NCBI GenBank assembly: GCA_964598885.1
Contig: CAZRES010000002.1
Location: 18,794 to 82,793 of the forward strand
DNA: 64,000 bases
Source of the DNA: SURF-33 sp964598885
Lineage (GTDB): Bacteria > Desulfobacterota > Desulfobacteria > Desulfobacterales > Desulfosalsimonadaceae
Direction: 5' to 3'
Part shown: positions 17,938 through 26,886 of the stretch, in pieces
Position numbering within the stretch: the stretch's first letter is position 1
How the letters are laid out: each line of letters opens with the position of its first letter
Position numbers and translations under genes: made by a program
Notes under the pieces: generated by a model
The model's input: the letters and a program-made list of their open reading frames with translations, nothing else
The model's database searches: none
Told to the model about the DNA's origin: nothing

Positions 17938-17958
17938 TGTTTTCGACCGTTTCTTTTC

Positions 17959-19734
17959 TTATTTTCCAAAGGTTTCGTCAAAATTGACCGCCTGCGGACG
18001 GGGCGGCAGGGGAAGGTCGAGTTCCACGGCGTCGGAAAGGGCGGCGGCCGCGTCCGGGTCATGCCACCAGTAGGTAAGCACGCTGTTTTCTCTTCCGTAT
18101 TTGGACAGCACCGTGGGCGGGGTGCCGAACTTGTTCCAATAGAGCAGCCGGGTGTAATCAATGTTCCAGAGCAGCACATAGGGAAACGCTTTGCTGATGA
18201 TCTGATCGATTTTCCGGCAGATATCGTTTCGGGCCTGGATGTCAAAAAGGGTTTTCTGGGTTTCAATGAGTCTGTCCACTTCCGGGTCCTTGAATCCCGT
18301 GATATTATTCCCGCCCTTGCGGTCGGCCTCGGCGGAATCCCACATGCTTTCCGGGTCCTTGAACACCGAGGCGCTCCACGCGGCCCAGGTCATCTGAAAA
18401 TTGAATTCATCCATGTCCCGGGCCCACGCGGCCCAGTCTTTTTTGTCAATGATCATTTCAATGCCCGCATCCTTGAGATCTTCCGCATAGATGGCCAGAA
18501 ATTTTTCCGTGGACGCGTCCCGGGACAAAAATCGGAAGGTAAAGCGCCGCCCGTCTTTTTCCAGAAAACCCGTGGCGGGATTGACCTTCCAGCCGGCCTG
18601 GGCCAGAAGCTTCCGGGCCTTTGCCTTGTCCAGTTCGATCAATGGGTTGGGGCAGGGATTTTCCGGCGTATACAGGTCCTCGAAATAGGAGCGGTGGAGA
18701 AAATACTGGCCGTACATGAGGGTTTTGTTCATTTTATCGCGGTCTAAAAGCAGGGCCATGGCCCGACGGACCCGGATATCGTCAAACGGAGGAACCCGCA
18801 TGTTCATGGCAAACCCCTGGAATCCCACCGGCTGATGGTTGGAAATTTTTTGGCGGATAATATGGTTTTTGACAAATGCATCGCCGCCGGTCTCGTCGAT
18901 CCAGATGCGGGACGTATAGACCGGGTAAATATCAATGGCGCCTTTTTTAAATGCCTCAAAGGCATTGGAGCGTTCGGCGAAAAATTTATAGATGATGCGA
19001 TTGAAATTTCCCTTATTGGCATTCCGCTTGGCGTTGATGTTCCACCAGCCGTCCCGGCGGGCCAGGGCGATGGAAACTCCTTCATTAATGGCGCCGAGCC
19101 GGTAGGGACCGGATACTACCGGAAACGTGAAAGTAATCGTGTTGAAATTTTTGTTTTCATAGGCGTGCTTGCACATGACATGAAACCCGCTGGCCGCCAG
19201 CAGGTTTTTCCAATGGATTTTTCTGGCCGTAAACCGGATGGTGCGCTCATCAATGACGTCGGGCGGATCGAAACGAGCCATGCTGATCTTATGGGGTCCG
19301 GTCATATTGCCGGGATCCATGATCACATCATAGGTCCAGCGGACGTCCGCGGCGGTGACGGGTTTGCCGTCGCTCCACCGGGCCTTGGGATCAATGTGAA
19401 AGGTATAGGTTTTTTTGTCTTCTGAAATAGACCATCGGTTTGCCAGGCCGGGTTCGTATTCCAGCGTGACCGGATTCATGGTCAGCAGGGTTTCGAACAT
19501 GGCGGAAAACACGTCGGCGGACAAGACGTTGTTATCCAGATAATAATTGAGGGTTTTGGGATATTGACCGGCAAACACCGATATGTCGCCGCCGGCCCTG
19601 GCGTCGGTTGAGGCGATGGGGTCCGGCCGGTCCGACCAGTCCGCCAGGGGATACTGACCGGTGTGGCCCGCCAGGGGAAAAAACAGTGCAAATGCAAAAA
19701 CACTGAGCATCATACGAAAAAAACAGCACCGCAT
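17959..19734 (-). CDS. Family 5 extracellular solute-binding protein (YejA-like, peptide ABC transport)
   Basis: 591 residues with an N-terminal Sec signal (hydrophobic residues about 6-22). The SBP_bac_5 fold is clear: ETLLTMNPVTLEYEPGLANRWSISEDKKTYTFHI, WSDGKPVTAADVRWTYD, VRRAMALLLDRDKMNKTLMYG, and the C-terminal DPEVDRLIETQKTLFD and PYVLLWNIDYTRLLYWNKFG. The length and C-terminal part resemble YejA-type proteins that deliver oligopeptides to a YejBEF transporter. No permease genes follow. It begins only 4 bp after dapB, its GGAG ribosome-binding site lying at the end of dapB, so it belongs to the MurU/AmgK-dapB transcript. Murein peptides are a possible ligand by context only. Confidence 0.88.
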   Translation of the reverse strand: MRCCFFRMMLSVFAFALFFPLAGHTGQYPLADWSDRPDPIASTDARAGGDISVFAGQYPKTLNYYLDNNVLSADVFSAMFETLLTMNPVTLEYEPGLANRWSISEDKKTYTFHIDPKARWSDGKPVTAADVRWTYDVIMDPGNMTGPHKISMARFDPPDVIDERTIRFTARKIHWKNLLAASGFHVMCKHAYENKNFNTITFTFPVVSGPYRLGAINEGVSIALARRDGWWNINAKRNANKGNFNRIIYKFFAERSNAFEAFKKGAIDIYPVYTSRIWIDETGGDAFVKNHIIRQKISNHQPVGFQGFAMNMRVPPFDDIRVRRAMALLLDRDKMNKTLMYGQYFLHRSYFEDLYTPENPCPNPLIELDKAKARKLLAQAGWKVNPATGFLEKDGRRFTFRFLSRDASTEKFLAIYAEDLKDAGIEMIIDKKDWAAWARDMDEFNFQMTWAAWSASVFKDPESMWDSAEADRKGGNNITGFKDPEVDRLIETQKTLFDIQARNDICRKIDQIISKAFPYVLLWNIDYTRLLYWNKFGTPPTVLSKYGRENSVLTYWWHDPDAAAALSDAVELDLPLPPRPQAVNFDETFGK

Positions 19735-19738
19735 TAAG

Positions 19739-20569
19739 TTACTCTCCCTTTAATACGTCAATCATGGAAAAGACCTTTCCCTTACAGCCACGGGCGATTT
19801 TTTTCGCCAGAAACACCACGGCATCCGCCGTGCCCTCGGCATAAATGTCTCTGCCGTTGATATTGTGGGTGAAACGGAACAGGGCGGTTTTGTCGGCAGA
19901 CTCCAGGGTATAGGTATGCCATCCATGACCCCCCAGATGGGCTTCGGGAATTCCCAGCCGGTTTTTCTGATCCTCGGGTTCCCGGATCTTGACGATCTGG
20001 TCCCGGGAAAACGGGATGCCGAGTTTGTTGAAAACTCCCACCAGGGCTTTTGCCGTGCCGGAGGTGTCGAGCTTGCCCTGCTGGTGGCTTTCCACAATCT
20101 CAAGGCGGTATCCGGAAAACAGCCCCGGGAACTGGTCGGCCGCATAGGTCATCATGGCCTGGAATCCCACGATCTGTTTGGCCATGTTGGGCGCGATCAC
20201 CGCGCATATGGAAGACGAAAAAACAGTTTGCGCCAGCAGGTCCCGATCCCCGCCCGTGGTGCCCATGACAAAGGGCAGCCCGTTGCCGCTGTAAAACCGG
20301 GCATTGTCGTTGACGGTCGCGGGCACGGTGTAGTCAATGGTGATAAACGGGCCTTCTTCTGCCGTTATATCAGCAATGACCTTATCCCGGACGTCAGGCC
20401 GGACCAGGGTGATATCGGTTGCGCCGATTCGGTGGACGTCGGCCGTGATTTCCGGACCGGTAAGGGAAAAGGGGATCATACGGAATCGGGCATCTGACAT
20501 CAGATGTCCGGCGATAACGGCGGCGACATTGCCGGGAAGTCCGTTGAGCATGATGGGGATCGGGTTCAT
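19739..20569 (-). CDS. dapB: 4-hydroxy-tetrahydrodipicolinate reductase, atypical (plant-like) type
   Basis: 276 residues from ATG 20569; an in-frame TTG one codon earlier is less likely. The substrate loop ESHQQGKLDTSGTAKA replaces the usual EAHHxxKxDAPSGTA, and the nucleotide-binding turn reads NGLPGNVA. It also has YTVPATVNDNARFY, PFVMGTTGGDR and PNMAKQIVGFQ. This pattern is that of the DapB branch found in plants and some bacteria. The enzyme reduces the dipicolinate precursor on the way to meso-diaminopimelate and lysine. Its ATG overlaps the stop of the MurU-AmgK gene (TGATG), so the two are translationally coupled, linking mDAP supply to MurNAc recycling. Confidence 0.88.
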   Translation of the reverse strand: MNPIPIMLNGLPGNVAAVIAGHLMSDARFRMIPFSLTGPEITADVHRIGATDITLVRPDVRDKVIADITAEEGPFITIDYTVPATVNDNARFYSGNGLPFVMGTTGGDRDLLAQTVFSSSICAVIAPNMAKQIVGFQAMMTYAADQFPGLFSGYRLEIVESHQQGKLDTSGTAKALVGVFNKLGIPFSRDQIVKIREPEDQKNRLGIPEAHLGGHGWHTYTLESADKTALFRFTHNINGRDIYAEGTADAVVFLAKKIARGCKGKVFSMIDVLKGE

Positions 20570-22299
20570 CAATCGCCTCTTTTTATATGGTTATACGCGG
20601 AAATGACCGTTTCTCTAAGTCGTTTAAACAGGTTTTGGCCGGCACTGTCAAGGCGGTTTTGAAGGGTTTTCAACGCAACGGGCATATAAACGGTGTACCC
20701 GGATTTTGCCTTGACCCGGGTCAGATACCCGAAAGCCCCCAAAGCCTGCAGGAGCCGGGTGATGGTGCAAAAATGAAAGCCGGCGGCAAAGGATTCCCGA
20801 TTGATGGGGTGCATTTGCGCGAGTTTTTCCATGCCATATTCCAGAAGGAGGCGCTGGGTTGTATCCGAAAGATCCACATAGGGATCAGTCAACAGGGAGG
20901 CCAGGTCGTATTGAACAGGCCCCAGGCGGCCGCCCTGGAAATCGATGAAATAGGGGATGTCGCCGGCCATCATGATGTTTCGGGATTGCAGATCCCGGTG
21001 CATGAAACCGATGATCCCGTCAACTGTGGCCAGATCCGCCAGTTTTTCAAATTCCGGCGCCAGTGTGCTGTAGTCGATTCCCATGTCCAGGTAGTGGTTT
21101 AGAAACGCCTCCACAAAATAGCGGCATTCCCGTTCCAGGATTAGTTGGCGGTCGTAAGCGGGCGTCTGGCAGGTCCACGCGGGATCAAATCCCTGGCTCC
21201 CCTGAATGGTCATGGTGATCATCGCGTCGATCACCCGCTGGTAGGAGGCGATGATTTCCGCTTCATCCGCGGCCCGGTGAACCCGAGTCTGGAGATGTTC
21301 ATCGCCGAGATCATCACAAAACACCAGACCGGAAAATTCATCATGTGCATAAATTTTCGGCACATTAACGCCTTTTTCATGCAGATGACGTCCGATACGG
21401 ACAAACGCCGTGGCTTCGGCAGCCGGGTAGGTTGACGGATCCGCCGGCATCTGGATGCCGTGATCCGCGGCGATCAGTCGCTGATTCCCGGCAATAAGCC
21501 GGTACCATTTCCGGTCGGACCCGTCACCGGCAAGACATATTCGTTCCACGGATGTTTCGGGCAGAGCGCCGTAGGCTTTTTCAAACACGGCCGGCGCGAC
21601 GGCGTCCATGACCGCGTGAGCGTACCCGTCAAAAGAGCCGATGTCATGCCAGCGATGAGGACGCACAAAAAGGGCCTGAAGTATTTTCCCGTGGCGGATC
21701 ATTTCCCGGTAGACATGGATGCTGGAGACAAATCCCTCCGGCGGGATAAACGTGAGCACCTCCGGATCAATGACCTGGATGCCGGTAAAGGCTGAAAGCC
21801 GGCATCGGTTGGCATCCTTATCCGGAACCGCGGCCGGATCAAACCCGACGATCCGGTCTTTGCCGTCCACCCAGACGGTGTTGAACTTCGGCAGATACTG
21901 CATGACCAGAGTGATCGGATGCATGTGGGCCGCATGGAACCGCATGAGGGCTCCCAGATCGATATCAGTGAAAAGATCGCTGTTGATGACCAAAAGGGGA
22001 TTGTGTCCCATAAAGTCAGCCACATTCCTTATGGCCCCGCCGGTCCCAAGGATCTCCGGTTCAAACCGGGTGGTTACGGAAACGGGATAGTTCCGTTTGC
22101 GGATAAAATCGTCGATCCGATCATGCAGATGGTGGGTATTGATGATGATGCTGTCGTATCCGTGCTCTGCCAGTTGTTGGACCAGAATGTCAATGACCGG
22201 CCGGCCGGCAATGGGAAACAAGGGCTTGGGCAGGACGCGGGTATGGGGCAGGAGCCGGGTTCCGAATCCTGCCGCCAGGATCAGGGCGTTCATGGACAT
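20569..22299 (-). CDS. MurU-AmgK fusion: nucleotidyltransferase plus anomeric sugar kinase (MurNAc recycling)
   Basis: 576 residues, two enzymes in one chain. Residues 1-235 are a sugar-nucleotidyltransferase: LILAAGFGTRL (7-17), PKP (24-26), INSDLF with Asp108, as in MurU (MurNAc-1-phosphate uridylyltransferase). Residues 245-576 are an aminoglycoside-phosphotransferase-like kinase with the catalytic loop HRDLQSRN (His434, Asp436, Asn441) and metal-binding Asp453 in FIDFQGG, as in AmgK, which phosphorylates MurNAc or GlcNAc at C1. In Pseudomonas the two are separate adjacent genes that bypass de novo UDP-MurNAc synthesis. The gene overlaps dapB and follows plsB by 66 bp. Another sugar substrate (mannose or GlcNAc) remains possible. 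Confidence 0.82.
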   Translation of the reverse strand: MSMNALILAAGFGTRLLPHTRVLPKPLFPIAGRPVIDILVQQLAEHGYDSIIINTHHLHDRIDDFIRKRNYPVSVTTRFEPEILGTGGAIRNVADFMGHNPLLVINSDLFTDIDLGALMRFHAAHMHPITLVMQYLPKFNTVWVDGKDRIVGFDPAAVPDKDANRCRLSAFTGIQVIDPEVLTFIPPEGFVSSIHVYREMIRHGKILQALFVRPHRWHDIGSFDGYAHAVMDAVAPAVFEKAYGALPETSVERICLAGDGSDRKWYRLIAGNQRLIAADHGIQMPADPSTYPAAEATAFVRIGRHLHEKGVNVPKIYAHDEFSGLVFCDDLGDEHLQTRVHRAADEAEIIASYQRVIDAMITMTIQGSQGFDPAWTCQTPAYDRQLILERECRYFVEAFLNHYLDMGIDYSTLAPEFEKLADLATVDGIIGFMHRDLQSRNIMMAGDIPYFIDFQGGRLGPVQYDLASLLTDPYVDLSDTTQRLLLEYGMEKLAQMHPINRESFAAGFHFCTITRLLQALGAFGYLTRVKAKSGYTVYMPVALKTLQNRLDSAGQNLFKRLRETVISAYNHIKRGD

Positions 22300-22365
22300 T
22301 TGTCAAATCCGGCAGCGCGTGTTTGGAAATTTTGTCTAGGAAAAGCACATAACCGGCCGTTGGGG

Positions 22366-24996
22366 TTATTCCGGTAAATGGCGGCGGTATCTCTGGAAGG
22401 TGTCCACATAAAAATCGATCTGTTCCTTGCTGTTTTCCGGTTCCGTGATGCCGTGGGTGGTGAAAAAGGTCACCGCGTTCTGGTAATTGATTCTGGTCAG
22501 AGCCTCGATCCGTTCAATTTCTTTGCGTTTATACATCCGGTTGCCCAGTGCCTGTATTTTTCGCAGATAATTACGGGTTTCGGTGATGGGTTTCCGGGTG
22601 TATTTCATGAAAAAATTGAGCACCACCCAATAGGATTCGAAATACGGCACCAGAAAGGCCGCGAACATGTTAAGTTTCCGAAAGCCCGTTGATGTCACGT
22701 TATATGTGTCCGGCAGGGTGGGATGGGGCATGATGATGGCGTCATTGATGAATGCCTTGAGGTTTTTGCGCACCGCGAAATCAACCGGCTGTTCCGGATC
22801 GAACACAAATTCGTTTTGAAACAGCTCTTTTAGGAATTTGTAGCTGGCGTGCAGATCTCCGGAGGAAAACTGGAAGGCATCGGTTTTTAAAATGGCCATG
22901 GCCGTATAGGCCGCCGGCATGAAAAAGGTGACCCCGCTGTTTTTGTAATATTCCAGAGTGGGCCGCTTGGATTCGTTGATTTTAAAAAGAGGATTGGCCC
23001 GGGTTGAATCGGAAAATTCCGAGGTGCTTTTTTCGATCACATTGTTTTGCACAAAAGCGTCCAGAACAAGATTAAATGCGGAGACCCGATCCATCAACAG
23101 CGTGTCGGCCAGATTGGCGTCCTGGGAAACCAGATAGGAGAGGTAGGTTTCGGCACGGCTCAGCACCTGCTTGTAATAAAAACGCTTGGGCGCGCTGTTT
23201 AAGATCACGGCCGCAATGATGGCATGGGGCGTTACCACCGCCACGCGATTGATGGCGGCAAGAATCCGTTCTCCGAAATCAAAGCATATTTCCTTTTGCT
23301 GCGGCCTGGGCATCTCGGCAAACGGCTGCCGGAATTGGGAAAGATAGTCTTTGAGGGATATGGGCTCATGGAAATTCACATAGATCTTGCCGTATTTGCG
23401 TTTTAAAAATTTTCGGGCCCGGATGACGCTGATCAGATTTTCCGGTGTTTTTTTGCCCCCTTCCAATTCGTGAATATAGGCCTTTTCCTCCAGAACCCGG
23501 TCATATCCGACATAAATGGGCGCAAAATACATATTCTCCCACTGATTATTCACATACGCTTCCATTAAAAGGGAAAGGAATCCGATTTTTGGCATCAGTA
23601 CCTTTCCGGTCCGGCTGCGGCCGCCTTCAATGAAGAACTTGACGTGGAATCCTTCATCCAGGATTTTTTGCAGATAGGCATTAAAGATCTTGGGATAAAG
23701 GATTTCGCCTTTAAACGAGCGGCGCAGGAAAAATGCGCCCCCACCCCGGAAAATAGGGCCCAGAGGCCAGAACGAAAGATTTTTACCGGCCGCGATCAGC
23801 GGACAGGGCATATTGTTGTTAAAAAACACATACGGCAGGATCAGATAGTCCAGATGGCTTTTATGGCAGGGGGCCAAAATCAGCGGACCCTTGCGGGAGA
23901 TGCGTTTGAGGTGCTCCAGTCCGTCATAATCGATCACCATTCCGTCGAAAATATGTTTGAACATCCATCGAAGGGCGACATCGAGAAACCGGATCGTCTT
24001 GAGATTGTAGTTGGAGGCGATTTCATCCAGAAAGTCGGCCGCCTGTCCCTGCGCTTCGTGAATGGAAACATTTTGCTGGTTGGCATATTCAGCAATGGTC
24101 TTCTGCAGGGCGGGGTTGGTCAACAGTTCCTCCCGGATTTCCAGGCGGGACTTGAGCACGGGACCGGTAATACTTTGTCGGTGACGGTTGATCAGGGTCA
24201 GCATGTGTCGTCGAAGCATGACCGCCTGATTGCGCGAACTCAAATCCTGCATGTCGGGCCGGTTGATGAATTCGGTCAGCACAACCGGATCGCAGACTTC
24301 AATAAAAATTTTTTTTGGGTTTTTAAACAGATTGAACAGCCGGCGGATTCTGCCCGGATTTTCAATGGTGCCCATCAACATATCGGCTAAGGAAAGCCTG
24401 GTGGTTTGGGGCGCCCGGCTGTAGAGAATAATCTGGGGTACAAACACGATGGGCCGGTCCATGGTTTTCTGGATGTCGATAAGATAATGGAGGGGATCGG
24501 GCTTTTCTTTGATGAACCGCCGGTAAAAGCCTTTTTTTTCCACCAGGGAGAGTAAAGCCGATTCTCCGGCCAGCAGTTTTTCGTGGATATAACCGCTTTT
24601 ATAGGCATTGGGCAGGGCCAGATGCTTGAGAAAGTGGTGGACGTGTGAAAAAATGATTTTAAAGAATCGGCGGGCCGGCTGCCAGAAGAAAAATTTATAA
24701 TCAAAGCCGATGGAAGGATATGCAAGTCCCTCATTTCGATAGCGGGTGTGGAAAAAAAAGAATTCAAAATAACTTTTATATTTGTTGACGAACACGAGAA
24801 CGGGCTGCTCTTCGGTCTCTTGTTTAAGTGCCGTTGTCTCTTCCGGAATCCGAATTCCGGAAAACACGAGCTTTAAGATGAATTGGGAGAGAAAGCCTGT
24901 ATCCGGGGGAAGGTAACAGGCATAGTAATTTCGAACGCCTCTTAATTTATTTTTTATCCATCCGGTCAGGATGGCCATGACGGATGCGGATTTCAT
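22366..24996 (-). CDS. plsB: Glycerol-3-phosphate 1-O-acyltransferase (PlsB type)
   Basis: 876 residues, the long PlsB form. The acyltransferase core has HKSHLD (HxxxxD, about residues 378-383), GGAFFLRRSFKG, FIEGGRSRTGK and a MPKIGFLSLL block. The large N-terminal and C-terminal flanks are those of membrane-associated PlsB. It puts the first acyl chain on sn-glycerol-3-phosphate to start phospholipid synthesis. The start is uncertain: ATG 24996 or ATG 24978, neither with a strong ribosome-binding site. It probably shares its transcript with the MurU-AmgK, dapB and SBP genes downstream. Confidence 0.93.
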   Translation of the reverse strand: MKSASVMAILTGWIKNKLRGVRNYYACYLPPDTGFLSQFILKLVFSGIRIPEETTALKQETEEQPVLVFVNKYKSYFEFFFFHTRYRNEGLAYPSIGFDYKFFFWQPARRFFKIIFSHVHHFLKHLALPNAYKSGYIHEKLLAGESALLSLVEKKGFYRRFIKEKPDPLHYLIDIQKTMDRPIVFVPQIILYSRAPQTTRLSLADMLMGTIENPGRIRRLFNLFKNPKKIFIEVCDPVVLTEFINRPDMQDLSSRNQAVMLRRHMLTLINRHRQSITGPVLKSRLEIREELLTNPALQKTIAEYANQQNVSIHEAQGQAADFLDEIASNYNLKTIRFLDVALRWMFKHIFDGMVIDYDGLEHLKRISRKGPLILAPCHKSHLDYLILPYVFFNNNMPCPLIAAGKNLSFWPLGPIFRGGGAFFLRRSFKGEILYPKIFNAYLQKILDEGFHVKFFIEGGRSRTGKVLMPKIGFLSLLMEAYVNNQWENMYFAPIYVGYDRVLEEKAYIHELEGGKKTPENLISVIRARKFLKRKYGKIYVNFHEPISLKDYLSQFRQPFAEMPRPQQKEICFDFGERILAAINRVAVVTPHAIIAAVILNSAPKRFYYKQVLSRAETYLSYLVSQDANLADTLLMDRVSAFNLVLDAFVQNNVIEKSTSEFSDSTRANPLFKINESKRPTLEYYKNSGVTFFMPAAYTAMAILKTDAFQFSSGDLHASYKFLKELFQNEFVFDPEQPVDFAVRKNLKAFINDAIIMPHPTLPDTYNVTSTGFRKLNMFAAFLVPYFESYWVVLNFFMKYTRKPITETRNYLRKIQALGNRMYKRKEIERIEALTRINYQNAVTFFTTHGITEPENSKEQIDFYVDTFQRYRRHLPE

Positions 24997-25357
24997 TGCA
25001 TGAGGTATCCTGAAAGAAGTGCCTTTCCGTGAGTATTGGTCGTGTTAATTTCCCATACGATTCCCCGTCTGTTTCGTTGTATTCATGACCAGCGAAGCGG
25101 GGGAAGCTTCGGTGACAAAGCTAACAATTCAAGGGGACGTTTGCAAGGGGATAATCTCGGTCCGCCTAAACCCGAATCGCCGGACGCCCTCATCCGAAGA
25201 ACGGGGGATGGATTAAAATTTTGCCTTGCGTTGCAAAAACAGATGTGTTAACTGTCTATCCTACTTGTTATCGATAATCTGATCCTGATTCAGCTTAATT
25301 TATCACATAGATTTCAGCACACATGAATGATTAATTTAAAGAGGAGGATTCGGCGTT
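24997..25357. other. Intergenic region between plsB and a small membrane-protein gene
   Basis: 361 bp between divergent genes. I found no ORF worth calling. A short hairpin (CGAAGC and GCTTCG around a G-rich loop) lies at about 25095-25115. The last 100 bp before 25358 are AT-rich and must contain the promoter of the small membrane-protein gene. The GAGGAGG just before 25358 is that gene's ribosome-binding site. Confidence 0.4.
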
Positions 25358-25639
25358 ATGAAAACTTTGATAGGTGGGGCGATTGCAGCCGTTCTTGGCG
25401 CGATATTCTTGGCGATATGGTGGAGTGCGTTTCTGCAGCTTCTGGCGGGCTCGATTCCGGTGTTGCTCCTCCTGGGCGGATGTTTGGCACTGTATCTGGG
25501 CTTTGATGAATTAAAAGACACCTGGCAGAGGGAAAACGGCGTAGCCCCGGCGGAAATGGGCGCGGAATCCGATTTGGAAAAGTTTAAAAAAGAAAATGAA
25601 GAGCTGAAAAAAGAGTTGGATAATCTTAAATCCCAATAA
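25358..25639 (+). CDS. Small membrane protein with coiled-coil tail (MamI-like layout)
   Basis: 93 residues. Two hydrophobic helices (about residues 3-24 and 30-50) are separated by a short loop, with a WW pair at the end of the first helix. A charged C-terminal tail then looks like a short coiled coil (KKENEELKKELDNL). The arrangement resembles small two-helix proteins sometimes annotated as MamI-like, but the similarity is by eye only and such proteins also occur in non-magnetotactic Desulfobacterota. A strong GAGGAGG ribosome-binding site precedes the ATG and a clear terminator follows, so this is a well-defined single-gene transcript. Function unknown. Confidence 0.7.
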   Translation: MKTLIGGAIAAVLGAIFLAIWWSAFLQLLAGSIPVLLLLGGCLALYLGFDELKDTWQRENGVAPAEMGAESDLEKFKKENEELKKELDNLKSQ

Positions 25640-25665
25640 ATTTTATTTTTCATATACAGTGATGA

Positions 25666-25700
25666 AAACCCCTGAGGGCTCTGCTTTCAGGGGTTTTTTT
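25666..25700 (+). terminator. Rho-independent terminator
   Basis: AACCCCTGA and TCAGGGGTT form a perfect 9-bp stem around an 11-nt loop, followed by a run of T. It lies 26 bp after the small membrane-protein stop. Preceding A residues give the minus strand a short T run as well, so it probably also serves the convergent namZ gene. Confidence 0.9.
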
Positions 25701-25710
25701 GTGATGGACT

Positions 25711-26886
25711 TCATGTATACAAATAATAAGGCTGGGACCGCAAAATGAAATCTGCTGTCTGATCCTTCCAGTCTTTCCGGATGGAGGCAATGGACTCGAA
25801 GGCTTCGATCCGCATCCGGATCATGGAATCACCGGCGATCAGATCAAAGGGAAGCTTTTTTTGTTCATATTCATACGGCGGAGGTTTCCATTCAAACCGG
25901 TCCCCGTGATGGTAAAGGATTGCCTGTAACAGGATCAGCGACACGCTGTAGGGATCGTAGATAAGGGGATCGGTAACATGGATATGGAATCCCCGGCATG
26001 GCTGTCCCTGCCATTTATGGGCCGTGGGCTCAAACACCACGGGCCGGAGCACGCATCCGGCCGTTTGTTCCCGTTGAACGAAGGCGGCGATTTTATCCGT
26101 ATCCAGAAAGGGGGCCCCGAACATTTCAAAGGGAAGCGTGGTGCCCCGCCCCTCGGAAATATTGGTGCCTTCCCAGATCACCTGGCCGGGATAGACCACC
26201 GCGGACGCCGGCGTCGGCAGATTCGGCGAGGGCGGAACCCAGGGAAGACCGGTATCCGTGAAATACATGCGTCGTCGCCAGCCTTTCATCGGAATGATTT
26301 CCAGCGGACATCCGATTTTAAATTCCGTATTTATAAATGAAGCGTATTCGCCGGTGGTCATCCCGTGGCGCATGGGAAGGGGATACCGGCCTACAAAGGA
26401 GCGGAAATCCGGCGAAAGGCAATTGCCTTCCACCTGGGTTCCGCCAACGGGATTAGGCCGATCCAGCACCGCCACTTGCCGGCCGGTTTTTGCCGCTTGC
26501 TCCATGCAATAGGAAAGGGTGGAGAAAAAGGTGTACACCCGGGTTCCCACATCCTGGAGATCCACCAACAGGACATCGATGCTGTCCAGCATCTCCGGGG
26601 TCGGTTGGCGGGTTTTGCCGTAGAGGCTGAAAACAGGGACGCGAAGCACCGGATCGACGATATCGCCGGATTCAATCATGTTATCCTGTTTTTCGGCGTA
26701 AAATCCGTGCTGAGGAGAAAACAGGGCGGTCAACTGGCCGGGAAAGACGGCGTTGATTAGATCGCGGGCATGGCGATATCCCGGGTCCACGGACGCGGGG
26801 TTGCAAAGCAGGCCCAGACGCTTGTCGCGAAGATTCGGTGCGGGAGAATCAATCAGCCGTTGTAGTCCGGTTGTTACGGTTGTCAT
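25711..26886 (-). CDS. namZ: NamZ-type exo-beta-N-acetylmuramidase (DUF1343)
   Basis: 391 residues covering the DUF1343 family: RLGLLCNPASVD, ALFSPQHGFYAEKQDNM, LLVDLQDVGTRVYTF, VLDRPNPVGG, LPMRHGMTTGEYA, WEGTNISEGRGTT and PFEMFGAPF. Characterised members (NamZ) cleave MurNAc from the non-reducing end of peptidoglycan fragments. No signal peptide is present, so this copy should act in the cytoplasm on imported fragments. That would feed free MurNAc to the AmgK-MurU fusion encoded about 3.4 kb away on the same strand. NamZ is assigned at family level; catalysis is inferred. Confidence 0.85.
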   Translation of the reverse strand: MTTVTTGLQRLIDSPAPNLRDKRLGLLCNPASVDPGYRHARDLINAVFPGQLTALFSPQHGFYAEKQDNMIESGDIVDPVLRVPVFSLYGKTRQPTPEMLDSIDVLLVDLQDVGTRVYTFFSTLSYCMEQAAKTGRQVAVLDRPNPVGGTQVEGNCLSPDFRSFVGRYPLPMRHGMTTGEYASFINTEFKIGCPLEIIPMKGWRRRMYFTDTGLPWVPPSPNLPTPASAVVYPGQVIWEGTNISEGRGTTLPFEMFGAPFLDTDKIAAFVQREQTAGCVLRPVVFEPTAHKWQGQPCRGFHIHVTDPLIYDPYSVSLILLQAILYHHGDRFEWKPPPYEYEQKKLPFDLIAGDSMIRMRIEAFESIASIRKDWKDQTADFILRSQPYYLYT

